Source: Campylobacter concisus
Lineage (GTDB): Bacteria > Campylobacterota > Campylobacteria > Campylobacterales > Campylobacteraceae
DNA: 64,000 nt
Reading direction: 5' to 3'
Assembly: GCF_003048835.2 (NCBI RefSeq)
Contig: NZ_CP060705.1
Location: 496,001-560,000, forward strand
This document shows, piece by piece, positions 1 to 8,406 of this stretch (its first letter is position 1; each line of letters opens with the position of its first letter). Under the pieces are notes generated by a model. It was not told the DNA's origin. It saw only the letters and a program-made list of their open reading frames with translations, and did no database searches. Made by a program: the position numbers and the translations under genes.

Positions 1-1
1 G

Positions 2-235
2 GACGACGCACTTTGCTGGCCGCGTGGCAAATATAATGACGAATACCTAAGTACTGCTAAAAAACATGGCTACAATGCGTTTTTCACGACAAAACGCGGG
101 ATAAACAGGGCTGATGGTAATTTAGAGGAAATAAAACGCATAGTGACAAAGCGCGATGAAAAATGGCTTAAAAAGACTATGTTTATCTATCAAAATAACT
201 TTTTGGGATCTATTTATGCTTTTCTTAGGAGTTAG
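2..235 (+). CDS. Polysaccharide deacetylase family protein, C-terminal end (cut by window edge)
   Basis: Only the last 77 codons are in the window, open from the left edge and ending at TAG 233-235. The visible part begins DDALCWPRGKYND and continues with HGYNAFFTTKRGINR, the pattern of the last barrel strands of NodB-type polysaccharide deacetylases (aromatic-P-x-G-x-Y followed by a Gly-Tyr pair and a Thr-rich strand). The catalytic Asp and His residues would lie upstream, outside the window. The gene converges on the lipooligosaccharide glycosyltransferases at 343-4826, so a role in trimming acetyl groups from a surface glycan is plausible, but that is inferred from location. Confidence 0.65.
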   Translation, partial: DDALCWPRGKYNDEYLSTAKKHGYNAFFTTKRGINRADGNLEEIKRIVTKRDEKWLKKTMFIYQNNFLGSIYAFLRS

Positions 236-283
236 GGCTAAAGTTTATGCTTAAAAACATTATTAATTTTTATGGCTAATTAG

Positions 284-319
284 TGAGACCAAAAATGTAA
301 AAACCTTTCTTTGGTCTCA
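284..319. terminator. Hairpin between convergent genes
   Basis: TGAGACCAAA (284-293) pairs perfectly with TTTGGTCTCA (310-319) across a 16-nt loop. It lies between the convergent deacetylase and glycosyltransferase genes, so it may act in both directions. The U-tract is weak on either strand. Confidence 0.6.
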
Positions 320-342
320 AAACATAGTTGCTCCCATTTTTA

Positions 343-1204
343 TTATTTGAAATAATTCAAGAGCCAAAATTTTCTTTTTATAGTGTTTTCTGGGATGTTT
401 TTTATAAACTGTTCGCTTAAAACTTGCCAATTAAAATTTAGAAAAATCCTTGAATGTGCTACCATTGCACCATACTTCTTCATTTTTTCTTTTTTCTTTT
501 CATAAATTATTTTATTTTGTGAATCATCCCTGTTTAATGAGTGATATGAACTTTTACGATTAACATCGTTATCGTCTCTTTCCCTATAAAAATATTTTCT
601 CTTTGTAATATATTTTCTCTTAAAACCAAGCGCATCAAAATATTCAGCACAAAAGTTATCTTCATAGTCGTAGTTTCCAGCAAATTCTTCATCATAGCCA
701 AAATATTTTAAAAAAACACCTCGGCTCATTGTAAAAACGTTTCCATGAGATGGATAGTTACCTGATATAAAGTTATTTCTATGGATATGTGTTCGTCTAA
801 ATTTATAAATTTCATGCTTCTTAAAGGCGTAGTTCGCTATAAATTTTAATGTGTCTTCATAAAAGATATGGTCTAAGTCTGTGATTATTAATTTATCACT
901 TTTTGCACTTAAAGCTCCTAAATTTCTTGCTCCACTTTGGTTCCATTTTATGTTTTCGTTGATTTTTATCCAGCATAAATTTAGATTAAAATCTGGTATT
1001 TCATATTTTAATGGCGAACCGTCATCTATTATGACAAATTCCATAATATCCAGCATTTCTGGATCATATTTTGCATAAGCATTTAATAAATTTAGAATAG
1101 AGTTTATGTCGTTTTGATCGCAATAAAAATGTGTAACATAGCTAAGTTTTTATGTGAGAGTAGTCTTTAGTGATAAAATGGGGGGGGGTAATTAGTGATT
1201 TCAT
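343..1204 (-). pseudogene. Family 2 glycosyltransferase, out of frame near its start, with a C9 tract
   Basis: The main reading frame, seen from 1056 down to 343, is a GT-A glycosyltransferase: FVIIDDGSP near its N-terminus and a galactosyltransferase-like GYDEEFAGNYDYED motif. Homology in that frame continues upstream of 1056 (KLSYVTHFYC, DINSILNLL), so the first ATG of that frame is not the true start. The natural start is ATG at 1204, overlapping the upstream stop as ATGA and preceded by AAAGGAG. From it the frame reads through a C9 tract (1188-1180), gives MKSLITPPHFITKDY and stops at TAG after 20 codons. Removing one A from the A5 run at 1151-1147 would join HIK directly to LSYVTHFY. As written the gene is off. 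It could be a true pseudogene, a switched-off phase-variable gene or an assembly error in a homopolymer. Confidence 0.75.
1180..1188. repeat. G9/C9 homopolymer in the 5' end of a glycosyltransferase gene
   Basis: Nine consecutive G on the + strand (C9 in the coding sense) lie five codons after the ATG at 1204. G/C tracts of eight or more are classic slipped-strand phase-variation sites in Campylobacter surface-glycan genes. Confidence 0.85.
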
Positions 1205-2271
1205 ATTTCTCCTTTTAAAATTTGCTTTATCTTCTCTTTTATTTTTGGCATTTCGTCGCTAAAGTCCATCAGCGTTTTTTCTACGCCGTGCTCTTTTATG
1301 CCCTCTTTGTCGCAAGGCACAAAGTCCCAGTCCTTTTGATAGACGATGTGCTTACCCATGCTTTGGATGCCATTTTGCGATGTGTAGCCATTTTGCATCA
1401 AGCTATTATCCCAAGGCCCCCATTCAAAAGCTCCGCTTGGGCCAAAAAAGGCGATCACTGGCACGTCGTTAGCAGCAGCTATATGCATGATAGCGGTATC
1501 GACGCCGATAAAGAGACTTGAGCGCTTTGAGAGGACGATCGTTTGTTTTAGGCTTAGCTTGCCGCCTAAATTTATAGGCTCACTTTTGCAAATTTTTAGC
1601 ACGCCTGCAAGCTTATTTAGCTCATTTTCTTTGTTGTCGCTTGTTAGCACGACCTTTACACTAAGCTCATTTTCGCAGTAGTCGATGAGCTCTGCCATGC
1701 TCTCGTCGTTTGCGCATTTAAACATCCAGCGGCTTGTTAGATGCACATGCACAAAGCGTTTTGGTAAATTTAGATGCTCCACGCTCTCATCTGAAAAGAC
1801 GCTCACTTTTTTGCTCACTGGCTCAAAGCCCAAAGCCCTTAGTGCGTTTAAATTTAGATCAACCGTGTGAGAGAAATTTTCGTAGTATTTTGCCTTTACG
1901 CTTAAAAGCTTATTTATTGCCTTGTGCTTGCCTAAAAAGCCAACTATCTTTTTTATCTTAGCGTACTTTGCGATGATGACACCGCGGTCTCCAGTGGTCG
2001 TTTGCACCGCCATATCGTACTTCTCTTTTTTGATCGCTCTTATAAATTTTAGCTCGGTCATTAGCTTTTTAAAAAAGCCAGAATTTGCACTTTGCCTATC
2101 ATAAATGTGGATTTTGTTTATGTAAGGATTGCCTTCTATCATCGCTTCTGTCCCTTTATTTAGGGCAAAGTCGATGGTTGCCTCTGGGTAGTAGTGGTGC
2201 AAATTTTCAATGAGCGGCGTTGTCAAAAGCACGTCGCCGATATTTCTAAATTTAATTACAAGTATTTTCAT
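1201..2271 (-). CDS. waaQ: Lipopolysaccharide heptosyltransferase III-like protein (GT9)
   Basis: This 356-aa protein fits glycosyltransferase family 9, ADP-heptose:LPS heptosyltransferases. It starts MKILVIKFRNIGDVLLTTPL, the N-terminal Rossmann strand of the family, and ends with the donor-site segment GVDTAIMHIAAANDVPVIAFFGPSG. It should add a heptose or related sugar to the inner core of lipooligosaccharide in the cytoplasm. The ATG at 2271 overlaps the upstream stop as ATGA; an in-frame TTG at 2286 is a less likely start. It lies last but one in the tightly overlapping run waaC-htrB-GT2-GT9-GT. The WaaQ assignment over WaaF rests on overall resemblance and could be wrong; membership of GT9 is secure. 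Confidence 0.8.
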   Translation of the reverse strand: MKILVIKFRNIGDVLLTTPLIENLHHYYPEATIDFALNKGTEAMIEGNPYINKIHIYDRQSANSGFFKKLMTELKFIRAIKKEKYDMAVQTTTGDRGVIIAKYAKIKKIVGFLGKHKAINKLLSVKAKYYENFSHTVDLNLNALRALGFEPVSKKVSVFSDESVEHLNLPKRFVHVHLTSRWMFKCANDESMAELIDYCENELSVKVVLTSDNKENELNKLAGVLKICKSEPINLGGKLSLKQTIVLSKRSSLFIGVDTAIMHIAAANDVPVIAFFGPSGAFEWGPWDNSLMQNGYTSQNGIQSMGKHIVYQKDWDFVPCDKEGIKEHGVEKTLMDFSDEMPKIKEKIKQILKGEI

Positions 2272-2972
2272 TTTATATATTTCCAAAATGTGTACTGGGC
2301 GTAAAGTCTAGCGATAACATAGCCAGCAAAGCCCTCTTTAAAGCCACTTTTTAGCACAAAAAGCTTAAAAAATGTCCAAGCAGGACTTGTAAGCGCCTTA
2401 AATAAATTTCTCTTTGCACCCATACTTGAGTAGCGATTTTGCTTAGCGATAAACTGCTCGATGCTCTCATACGCGTAGTGTAAGAAGTGGTTTTTAAGCG
2501 CGCCAAGCCTTTGTGAGTCATCATTTAAAACAACCTTTTCATGCACAGCTCTGCCATCAAATTTGGCAAAATTTTTGTTAAAAAGCCTTACCGTATAGTC
2601 TGGATATAGCCCCATATTTTTTATCGCTTTGCCAAAGAAAAAATTTAGCCTAGCAACGTTGTAAGCCATAAATTTAGGCTCTTTTAGCGTGCTAATGATC
2701 TCATTTTTAAGCTCGTCTGTTATCACCTCGTCGCTATCAAGCACAAAGACCCACTCGTTTTTGGCTAGATCCACGCCCTTTTGCTTTTGCGCGCCAAATC
2801 CAAGCCAAGCTTGTTCGTGAAATTTCACGTTGCTAAAGCCATCACAAATTTGCCTTGTGCTATCTTTTGAGCCGCTATCAACCACGATGATCTCATCAGC
2901 AAAATTAGCGCTCTCTAGTACCTCTTTTAGGTATTTTTCGCTATTGTAAGTTAGGATTACGACGCTTAGCAT
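2268..2972 (-). CDS. WaaE/LgtF-type family 2 glycosyltransferase of the LOS core
   Basis: The protein has 234 aa and a single GT2 domain: MLSVVILTYNSEKYL at the N-terminus, IIVVDSGSKDSTRQIC, and the metal-binding VLDSDEVIT near residue 80. The pattern WLGFGAQKQKG followed by VLDSDE is typical of WaaE/KdtX-like enzymes that put a beta-glucose on heptose I. C. jejuni has the two-domain LgtF in this position after waaC and htrB; here only one domain is present, so probably one glucose is added. It overlaps htrB by 7 nt and the next gene by 4 nt. The C-terminus is basic and aromatic, as in peripheral membrane glycosyltransferases. Confidence 0.8.
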   Translation of the reverse strand: MLSVVILTYNSEKYLKEVLESANFADEIIVVDSGSKDSTRQICDGFSNVKFHEQAWLGFGAQKQKGVDLAKNEWVFVLDSDEVITDELKNEIISTLKEPKFMAYNVARLNFFFGKAIKNMGLYPDYTVRLFNKNFAKFDGRAVHEKVVLNDDSQRLGALKNHFLHYAYESIEQFIAKQNRYSSMGAKRNLFKALTSPAWTFFKLFVLKSGFKEGFAGYVIARLYAQYTFWKYIK

Positions 2973-3859
2973 TTGTACTCATTTTCGTAAAATCTCTTAA
3001 ACCTTTGGTGAAACCAAAAGTACTCTTCTGGCCTTGCTCTAACCATCTCTTCGCACGCACTACACTGCATTTGCGTCGCTTTTTGCACAGCATCTTCTTT
3101 GTCAAAGGTGCTTATGTCTATTGGCTGCTCAAAGCAAATTTCGTTTAAATTTTCATCTTTTTGGTAGATAAAAGCACTTACGATGAGAGCATCTGTCTTT
3201 TGAGCTAGCACGCTTGCTGCTGGCGTGTGAAGCACATCTTTACCAAAAAACCGCACCTTTATGCCATCTTGTGGCGCGGTGTTTTGATCGACTAAAATTC
3301 CAACCAAGCGCCTAGCTTTTAGCGCTTTTAAGATATCTTTTGCGCCGCCATCTTTGTCGATTAGTTCCACGTCAAACTGCGATCTGTTGGCTCTTAAAAT
3401 TTTATCCATTACGCTACTATCAAGCCTTCTGCCAAGCACTGAAACTGCGCTAAATCGTGCTGCCATTGCTAGACTAAATATCTCCCACTGCCCAAAATGC
3501 GCAGTCGTGACAATGATAGGTCGGCCAGACTTCATCGCATCAACTAAAAAGTGCTCATTTTTAAAGACGACCTTTTCAAGTATCTTTTGTTTTGTTGTAT
3601 TTTGGTTTAGGATGAAATTTATGCCAAGGTATTTTGCAAAGTTGTAGTAGCATTTTTTAGCGATTTCTAGCTTCTCTTCTTTAGTTTTTGTCTCGCCAAA
3701 TGCAAGGTCTAAATTTGTCATAACGATATGAAAACGCTTTTTGCCAAGCTTTCTATAAGCAAATGCTAAAAATTTAGCAAGCAGGTTTTGAAGTGAGCTA
3801 GGCATTATAAGTATAAGAAATTTTAAAGTGTAAAAGCCAGCTAGATATATCCTATCCAT
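2966..3859 (-). CDS. htrB: Lipid A late acyltransferase (lauroyl/myristoyl)
   Basis: This 297-aa protein of the LpxL/HtrB (WaaM) family transfers a secondary acyl chain to Kdo-lipid A on the inner face of the inner membrane. The catalytic H-x4-E motif appears as HFGQWE near residue 120, and VDQNTAP near residue 193 is the second conserved block. A hydrophobic segment (residues 5-20) anchors the N-terminus. The ATG at 3859 overlaps the waaC stop by 8 nt. The waaC-htrB-GT2 order matches the C. jejuni Cj1133-Cj1135 cluster. Confidence 0.92.
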   Translation of the reverse strand: MDRIYLAGFYTLKFLILIMPSSLQNLLAKFLAFAYRKLGKKRFHIVMTNLDLAFGETKTKEEKLEIAKKCYYNFAKYLGINFILNQNTTKQKILEKVVFKNEHFLVDAMKSGRPIIVTTAHFGQWEIFSLAMAARFSAVSVLGRRLDSSVMDKILRANRSQFDVELIDKDGGAKDILKALKARRLVGILVDQNTAPQDGIKVRFFGKDVLHTPAASVLAQKTDALIVSAFIYQKDENLNEICFEQPIDISTFDKEDAVQKATQMQCSACEEMVRARPEEYFWFHQRFKRFYENEYKC

Positions 3860-4826
3860 TTAGCAGCCTTTTTGCGAAATTTGCAACCGTTTCAGGGTAA
3901 ATTTCTCTTATGCAAAAGTCGTTTTTATCGATACTTCTAGCATCTATCTCCTTACCCATATCAATGACAAGATTTTTGTCTGTGACGTAGGCGTTTCTGT
4001 GGCTTGGTCGGTTACCAAAAAGCGTGATAGAAGGCCTATTTACAGCCCATGCAAGGTGCGTTAGACCGCTATCATTGCCAATTACCAGATCGCAGCTTGC
4101 GATGTAATCTATCATATCTTTTATGCTTAGTTTTTCAAGCAGTTTTGCAGATGTGCCCGAAATGATCGCCTCAGCCCTTGCTTTTTCGCTCTCACTCCCG
4201 TAGCAAAGGTAAATTTCACAATCATCAAGAAGTCTAATCACATCTTTAAATTTGTCATAAATTTTACTCTCTTCGCTTGCAAAAGCAGCGATCAATACGC
4301 GTTTTTTTCCGCTTTCATTTTTAAATTTTTTGCAAATTTCAAAGCAGGGTGATTTTTCTAAAATCTCATCTCTGCCAAAGCCAAAATTTAGAGCATATCC
4401 TGCAAGGCTTAGGTTTCTAACTATGATATTTTCGTTGTAGTCGATCTTAAATTTATGCCCATAAAGCCTGGCTGCAATCTTTTCTTTGACGCTTTCTCTG
4501 CTAAAGCCGTAAATTTCTTTGCCAAGTAGTTTTGCAACGACAGCTGATTTAAAAAGTCCTTGCAGATCAATGATTTTGTCAAATTTGCCAAGCGTTTTTA
4601 TGATCTTGTAGCTCTTTTTAAAGCTCTCTTTAAGTGGCAAAACGACTAGCTCGTCGATTAGGGGATGATCTTTTAAAAGGCTTGCAAAACGGGCATCAAC
4701 GAGCCATGTGATGTGAGCATTTGGGCAGTGCTTTTTGATAAACTGAAGCACAATGGCTGCGTGCACGATGTCCCCAAGAGCGGAGAGCTTGACTATGGCT
4801 ATTTTTAGCTGATTTTTATCTTGCAT
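3852..4826 (-). CDS. waaC: Lipopolysaccharide heptosyltransferase I
   Basis: This 324-aa GT9 enzyme transfers the first L-glycero-D-manno-heptose from ADP-heptose to Kdo in the LOS inner core. Signature elements are KIAIVKLSALGDIVHA at residues 8-23, IIDLQGLFKSA near 90-100 (acceptor site), and GNDSGLTHLAWA near 250 (ADP-heptose binding). It is first in the minus-strand operon and divergent from the exonuclease gene at 4890, so promoters for both should lie in 4827-4889. Confidence 0.93.
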   Translation of the reverse strand: MQDKNQLKIAIVKLSALGDIVHAAIVLQFIKKHCPNAHITWLVDARFASLLKDHPLIDELVVLPLKESFKKSYKIIKTLGKFDKIIDLQGLFKSAVVAKLLGKEIYGFSRESVKEKIAARLYGHKFKIDYNENIIVRNLSLAGYALNFGFGRDEILEKSPCFEICKKFKNESGKKRVLIAAFASEESKIYDKFKDVIRLLDDCEIYLCYGSESEKARAEAIISGTSAKLLEKLSIKDMIDYIASCDLVIGNDSGLTHLAWAVNRPSITLFGNRPSHRNAYVTDKNLVIDMGKEIDARSIDKNDFCIREIYPETVANFAKRLLNG

Positions 4827-4849
4827 TGGCTACTTTAAATATAAATTTT

Positions 4850-4858
4850 TGGTATGAT
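4850..4858 (+). promoter_or_regulatory. Extended -10 promoter candidate for the exonuclease gene
   Basis: TGgTATGAT at 4850-4858 follows a T-rich stretch and lies 31 bases before the ATG at 4890. It matches the TGn plus TAtaaT form usual for Campylobacter sigma-70 promoters, which lack a strong -35 box. Confidence 0.5.
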
Positions 4859-4889
4859 TTTAAAAAAAAATGCTTAAAAAAGGGCTAAA

Positions 4890-5900
4890 ATGGCAAAAAG
4901 TTACATCTGCGTCTTTGACTGCGAGACGATACCTGATGCAAATTTGATAAGAAAAATTTACGGCATTGACGGAAGCGACGAAGATGTGAGCATCCAGGCG
5001 ATGGCCTTGCAAAAAGAGGCCAGTGGTAGCGATTTTTTGCCTGTGATGTTTCATAGAGTGATCGCGATCTCTGCAGTGATGGCCGATGAGTACGGCAAAT
5101 TTTTAAAAGTTAGCACGATGGAGGGCAAGGATGAGTGCGAGATCATCGCTAAATTTTTAAAATTTATAAATGATTATAATCCAAGGCTTGTTAGCTTTAA
5201 TGGCCGCGGCTTTGACCTGCCTATGCTAATGGTGCGTGCGATGCGCTACAACCTAAATGCGGCGGCATATTATGAGAGCGAGAATAAAGAGCTAAACAAA
5301 AATAAATGGGAAAATTATAGAGCCAGATATTCGCCTAAATTTCACCTTGATCTGCTTGATTTTATAAGCGATTTTGGAAGTGTGAGAGGGCTAAAGCTTG
5401 ATACGCTTTGCGCTAGCTTAAATTTACCAGGTAAATACGACGTGCACGGCGATCAGGTGCTTGAGCTATACTACGCAGGCGAGCTTGATAAGATAAATGA
5501 ATACTGCGAAAGCGACGTGCTTAATACCTACTGGCTCTTTTTGAAATTTGAGCTTTTGCAGGCAAATATCTTGCAAGATGACTACATAAATCACCTAAAC
5601 GTGATGAGCGAATTTTTAGCCAAAAACTGCGCTCACAGGGGATACACTGAGGTCTTTTGCTCTGCGATAAGTGACGAGCTGGCAAGGCTTAGCGGGCAGC
5701 TAGACTACGAGATAAAGGTAGATAAAGAGGCTTTGGAATTTAGTGAATTTGATGAGGTAAGGCCCATTAGCAAAGAGGAGCTAAACCGCGATATGCTGGG
5801 CGGTCTGCTTAAAAAAGCAAGCGATCTAAAGCCAAAAGAGCCAAAGAGCAAGACACTTTTTGAAGAGAAAGTGCCTGAGATAAATTTAGACGACGAATAA
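4890..5900 (+). CDS. Predicted 3'-5' exonuclease, PolB-exonuclease-like
   Basis: The 336-aa protein has a DnaQ-like fold of the DNA_polB_exo2 group. Exo I is FDCETIPD (about residues 9-16), Exo II is [12 protein letters not shown] (about 104-115) and Exo III is [13 protein letters not shown] (about 208-220), giving the acidic residues expected for two-metal catalysis. Substrate and role are unknown; a function in DNA repair or replication fidelity is suggested by the fold. The C-terminal 40 residues are charged and probably disordered. It opens the plus-strand run that continues with the epimerase and tag. Confidence 0.8.
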   Translation: MAKSYICVFDCETIPDANLIRKIYGIDGSDEDVSIQAMALQKEASGSDFLPVMFHRVIAISAVMADEYGKFLKVSTMEGKDECEIIAKFLKFINDYNPRLVSFNGRGFDLPMLMVRAMRYNLNAAAYYESENKELNKNKWENYRARYSPKFHLDLLDFISDFGSVRGLKLDTLCASLNLPGKYDVHGDQVLELYYAGELDKINEYCESDVLNTYWLFLKFELLQANILQDDYINHLNVMSEFLAKNCAHRGYTEVFCSAISDELARLSGQLDYEIKVDKEALEFSEFDEVRPISKEELNRDMLGGLLKKASDLKPKEPKSKTLFEEKVPEINLDDE

Positions 5901-5920
5901 GCCAAAATGAAAGGAAAAAT

Positions 5921-6979
5921 ATGAAAATTTTAGTAACTGGAACAGCTGGATTTATAGGATTTCACCTTGCAAATGCCCTTGTGGCACGCGGAGATGAGGT
6001 CGTTGGATACGACGTGATAAATGACTATTACGACGTAAATTTAAAGCTTGCACGCCTAAAAACGGCTGGTTTTGACGTGAGCGAGATAGACTACGGCAAG
6101 CTTATCACCTCAAAAACGCATCCAAATTTAAAATTTATAAAAGCAGACCTTGCTGATGAAAAGACTATGAAAGAGCTTTTTGCTAAAGAGAAATTTGATG
6201 TAGTGGTAAATTTAGCTGCACAAGCTGGCGTTCGCTACTCGCTCATAAACCCAAAAGCCTACATCGACAGCAACATCACAGGCTTTATGAACATCCTCGA
6301 GTGCTGCCGCCACAATGAGATCAAAAACCTAGTCTATGCAAGCTCTAGCTCGGTTTATGGCTTAAATGAAAACATGCCATTTTCTACGCACGAGGGGGTC
6401 AATCACCCTATAAGTCTCTATGCAGCGACTAAAAAGAGCAACGAGATGATGGCGCACACTTATAGCCACCTATTTAACGTGCCAACGACTGGACTTCGCT
6501 TTTTTACGGTTTATGGACCGTGGGGACGCCCTGATATGGCGCTATTTTTGTTTGTTGATGCCGCACTTAAAGATAAGACCATCGACGTCTTTAACTACGG
6601 CAAGATGAAGCGCGACTTTACCTACGTGGACGACATCGTAAAGGGTATCATCAAGTGTATCGATAATCCTGCTAAGCCAAACCCAGCTTGGGACGCAAAG
6701 CACCCAGATCCTGCCACTTCAAAAGCGCCGTTTAAGGTCTATAATATCGGTAACAACAGCCCAGTTGAGCTCATGGACTATATCAAGGCAGTTGAGATAA
6801 AGATCGGCCGTGAGATCAAGAAAAATTTCCTCCCACTTCAAGCAGGCGACGTGCCAGCGACATTTGCAGACGTGAGCGATTTGGTGGCGGACTTTGACTA
6901 CAAGCCAAATACAAAAGTAAACGACGGCGTGGCTAAATTTGTCGAGTGGTATAGCGAGTTTTACGGGATCAAAATTTAA
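5921..6979 (+). CDS. UDP-glucuronate 4-epimerase-type NAD-dependent epimerase
   Basis: This 352-aa extended short-chain dehydrogenase has the NAD motif [12 protein letters not shown] (residues 6-17), the substrate-loop block [12 protein letters not shown], a catalytic Ser-rich strand ASSSSVYG and YxxxK as [15 protein letters not shown] and [15 protein letters not shown] are characteristic of the CapD/LspL group that turns UDP-glucuronate into UDP-galacturonate. The UDP-glucose dehydrogenase at 10625 would supply the substrate. It starts 20 bases after the exonuclease stop with AAGGA before the ATG, and its stop abuts the tag ATG. The exact epimer product cannot be read from sequence alone. 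Confidence 0.82.
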   Translation: MKILVTGTAGFIGFHLANALVARGDEVVGYDVINDYYDVNLKLARLKTAGFDVSEIDYGKLITSKTHPNLKFIKADLADEKTMKELFAKEKFDVVVNLAAQAGVRYSLINPKAYIDSNITGFMNILECCRHNEIKNLVYASSSSVYGLNENMPFSTHEGVNHPISLYAATKKSNEMMAHTYSHLFNVPTTGLRFFTVYGPWGRPDMALFLFVDAALKDKTIDVFNYGKMKRDFTYVDDIVKGIIKCIDNPAKPNPAWDAKHPDPATSKAPFKVYNIGNNSPVELMDYIKAVEIKIGREIKKNFLPLQAGDVPATFADVSDLVADFDYKPNTKVNDGVAKFVEWYSEFYGIKI

Positions 6980-7558
6980 ATGAGACGTTGCGAGTGGGCC
7001 AAGGGCGAGCTTGATATAGCCTACCACGATAATGAGTGGGGCAAGGTCATAAAAGATGATAGAAAATTTTTTGAAATGATAGTTTTAGAGGGCTTTCAAG
7101 CGGGTCTTTCGTGGCATGGGGTACTTCAAAAAAGAGAGGCTATGAGAACGGCGTTTGACGGCTTTGATCCTGAAAAGATCAAGCTTTATGGCGAGGCTGA
7201 GATAGCTAAATTTATGCAAAACGATGGGCTGATACGCAATAGACTAAAACTAAAATCGCTTGCCACAAACGCACTTGCTTTTTTATCAGTAACGCAAGAA
7301 TTTGGCAGCTTTTATGACTATTTGTGGGGGCATCTGCTAAGAAAATTTGACCCCAAATTTGACGGCAAACAGATCATCAATCACTATCAAAATATCAAGC
7401 AAGTGCCAGCAACTACGCCGATGTCTGACTTTGTGGCAAAGGAGCTAAAAAAACGAGGGTTTAAGTTTCTAGGCTCTGTTAGCACCTATGCCTTTTTGCA
7501 AAGCGTGGGCGTGGTGGACGATCATATGGACTATTGTTTTTGTAAGGCAAAAGGCTGA
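6980..7558 (+). CDS. tag: 3-methyladenine DNA glycosylase I
   Basis: This 192-aa Tag-family base-excision enzyme removes 3-methyladenine from alkylated DNA. The zinc-snap residues are all present: Cys4 (RRCEWA), the His of YHDNEWG near 17, and the His and Cys of the C-terminal DDHMDYCFC. LEGFQAGLSWHGVLQKR matches the family core (normally LEGAQAGLSW). The ATG directly follows the epimerase stop and the 3' end touches the ligase gene. Confidence 0.93.
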   Translation: MRRCEWAKGELDIAYHDNEWGKVIKDDRKFFEMIVLEGFQAGLSWHGVLQKREAMRTAFDGFDPEKIKLYGEAEIAKFMQNDGLIRNRLKLKSLATNALAFLSVTQEFGSFYDYLWGHLLRKFDPKFDGKQIINHYQNIKQVPATTPMSDFVAKELKKRGFKFLGSVSTYAFLQSVGVVDDHMDYCFCKAKG

Positions 7559-8406
7559 TTAGGATAGTTTTTGCGCTTTTAGCCCTTTTAAATTTTGCAT
7601 TTTCTCTTGAACTGCTGCGCCTTAGCGAATTTAAAGATCAAAACGTCAGTGGCTGGCTAGCTAGCGAGAAGCTTGATGGCGTGCGTGCCTACTGGGACGG
7701 AGAGAATTTACTCTCAAGGCAGGACAAAAAGCTAAATGCACCGCTAAGTTTTACTAAAAATTTCCCTAAATTTGCACTTGATGGTGAGCTTTATGCAAAG
7801 GAGCTTAAATTTGAAGAAATTCAAGCAAGCGTGATGGATAAGCTGCCAGATGAAAAGGCGTGGAGCAGGCTAAAATTTCACGTTTTTGACGTGCCAGAGG
7901 CGAGCGGCGGACTACTTACCAGACTGGAAATTTTGGCTAAATTTCTAAAAAATAAACCAAATCAAAATTTAATCATCATAAAACAGATAAAAGTGCGTGA
8001 TAACGCTCAGTTTTTAAAATTTGCTGAAAATATCATCGCAAAAGGCGGCGAAGGAGCTGTGGTGCGTGAGCCAAATGCGCCATACGAGCGAAAACGAAGT
8101 AAAAATGCGCTCAAATTTAAGAAATTTAAAGACGCCGAGTGTGAAGTGACCGCTATAAACAAAGGCAGCGGCAAATACGCAAATTTTGCTGGCTCGCTCA
8201 CCTGCAAGGCACTTGGCGGCAAAGATGATAAAGAAAGAGCTGGTGAGCCAAAAGAGGGCACTATCTTTAAAATAGGCTCAGGACTAAGCGATAAAAATCG
8301 TCAAGATCCCCCTAAGATAGGCTCTATCATCACATATAAATTTCAAAATTTAACCTCTAATGGCAAGCCAAGATTTCCCATATTTTTAAGGATTAGAGAG
8401 GATTAA
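7558..8406 (+). CDS. ligA: Exported ATP-dependent DNA ligase
   Basis: The nucleotidyltransferase motif I KLDGVRAYWDG (catalytic Lys near 7672) lies upstream of the first canonical start codon in frame (GTG 7681), so the gene must begin earlier. The frame is open from 7546; the only plausible starts are ATT 7558 or CTG 7555, overlapping the tag stop. From there the N-terminus is a signal peptide (RIVFALLALLNFAFS) followed by ELLRLSEF. Further motifs are FALDGELY (III), EGAVVREP (IV) and LKFKKF (V), then an OB-fold end. At about 282 aa it fits the minimal periplasm-directed ligases of Campylobacter, Haemophilus and Neisseria. The likely role is sealing DNA in the periplasm, perhaps during uptake; that is inference. 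Confidence 0.85.
   Translation: MRIVFALLALLNFAFSLELLRLSEFKDQNVSGWLASEKLDGVRAYWDGENLLSRQDKKLNAPLSFTKNFPKFALDGELYAKELKFEEIQASVMDKLPDEKAWSRLKFHVFDVPEASGGLLTRLEILAKFLKNKPNQNLIIIKQIKVRDNAQFLKFAENIIAKGGEGAVVREPNAPYERKRSKNALKFKKFKDAECEVTAINKGSGKYANFAGSLTCKALGGKDDKERAGEPKEGTIFKIGSGLSDKNRQDPPKIGSIITYKFQNLTSNGKPRFPIFLRIRED

Noticed and set aside
2271-2286. TTG 2286 as the start of the GT9 gene
   Set aside because: The ATG at 2271 has the ATGA overlap with the previous gene and matches the family N-terminus.
7681-7683. GTG as the start of the DNA ligase
   Set aside because: It lies after the catalytic lysine motif KLDG and would remove it and the signal peptide.
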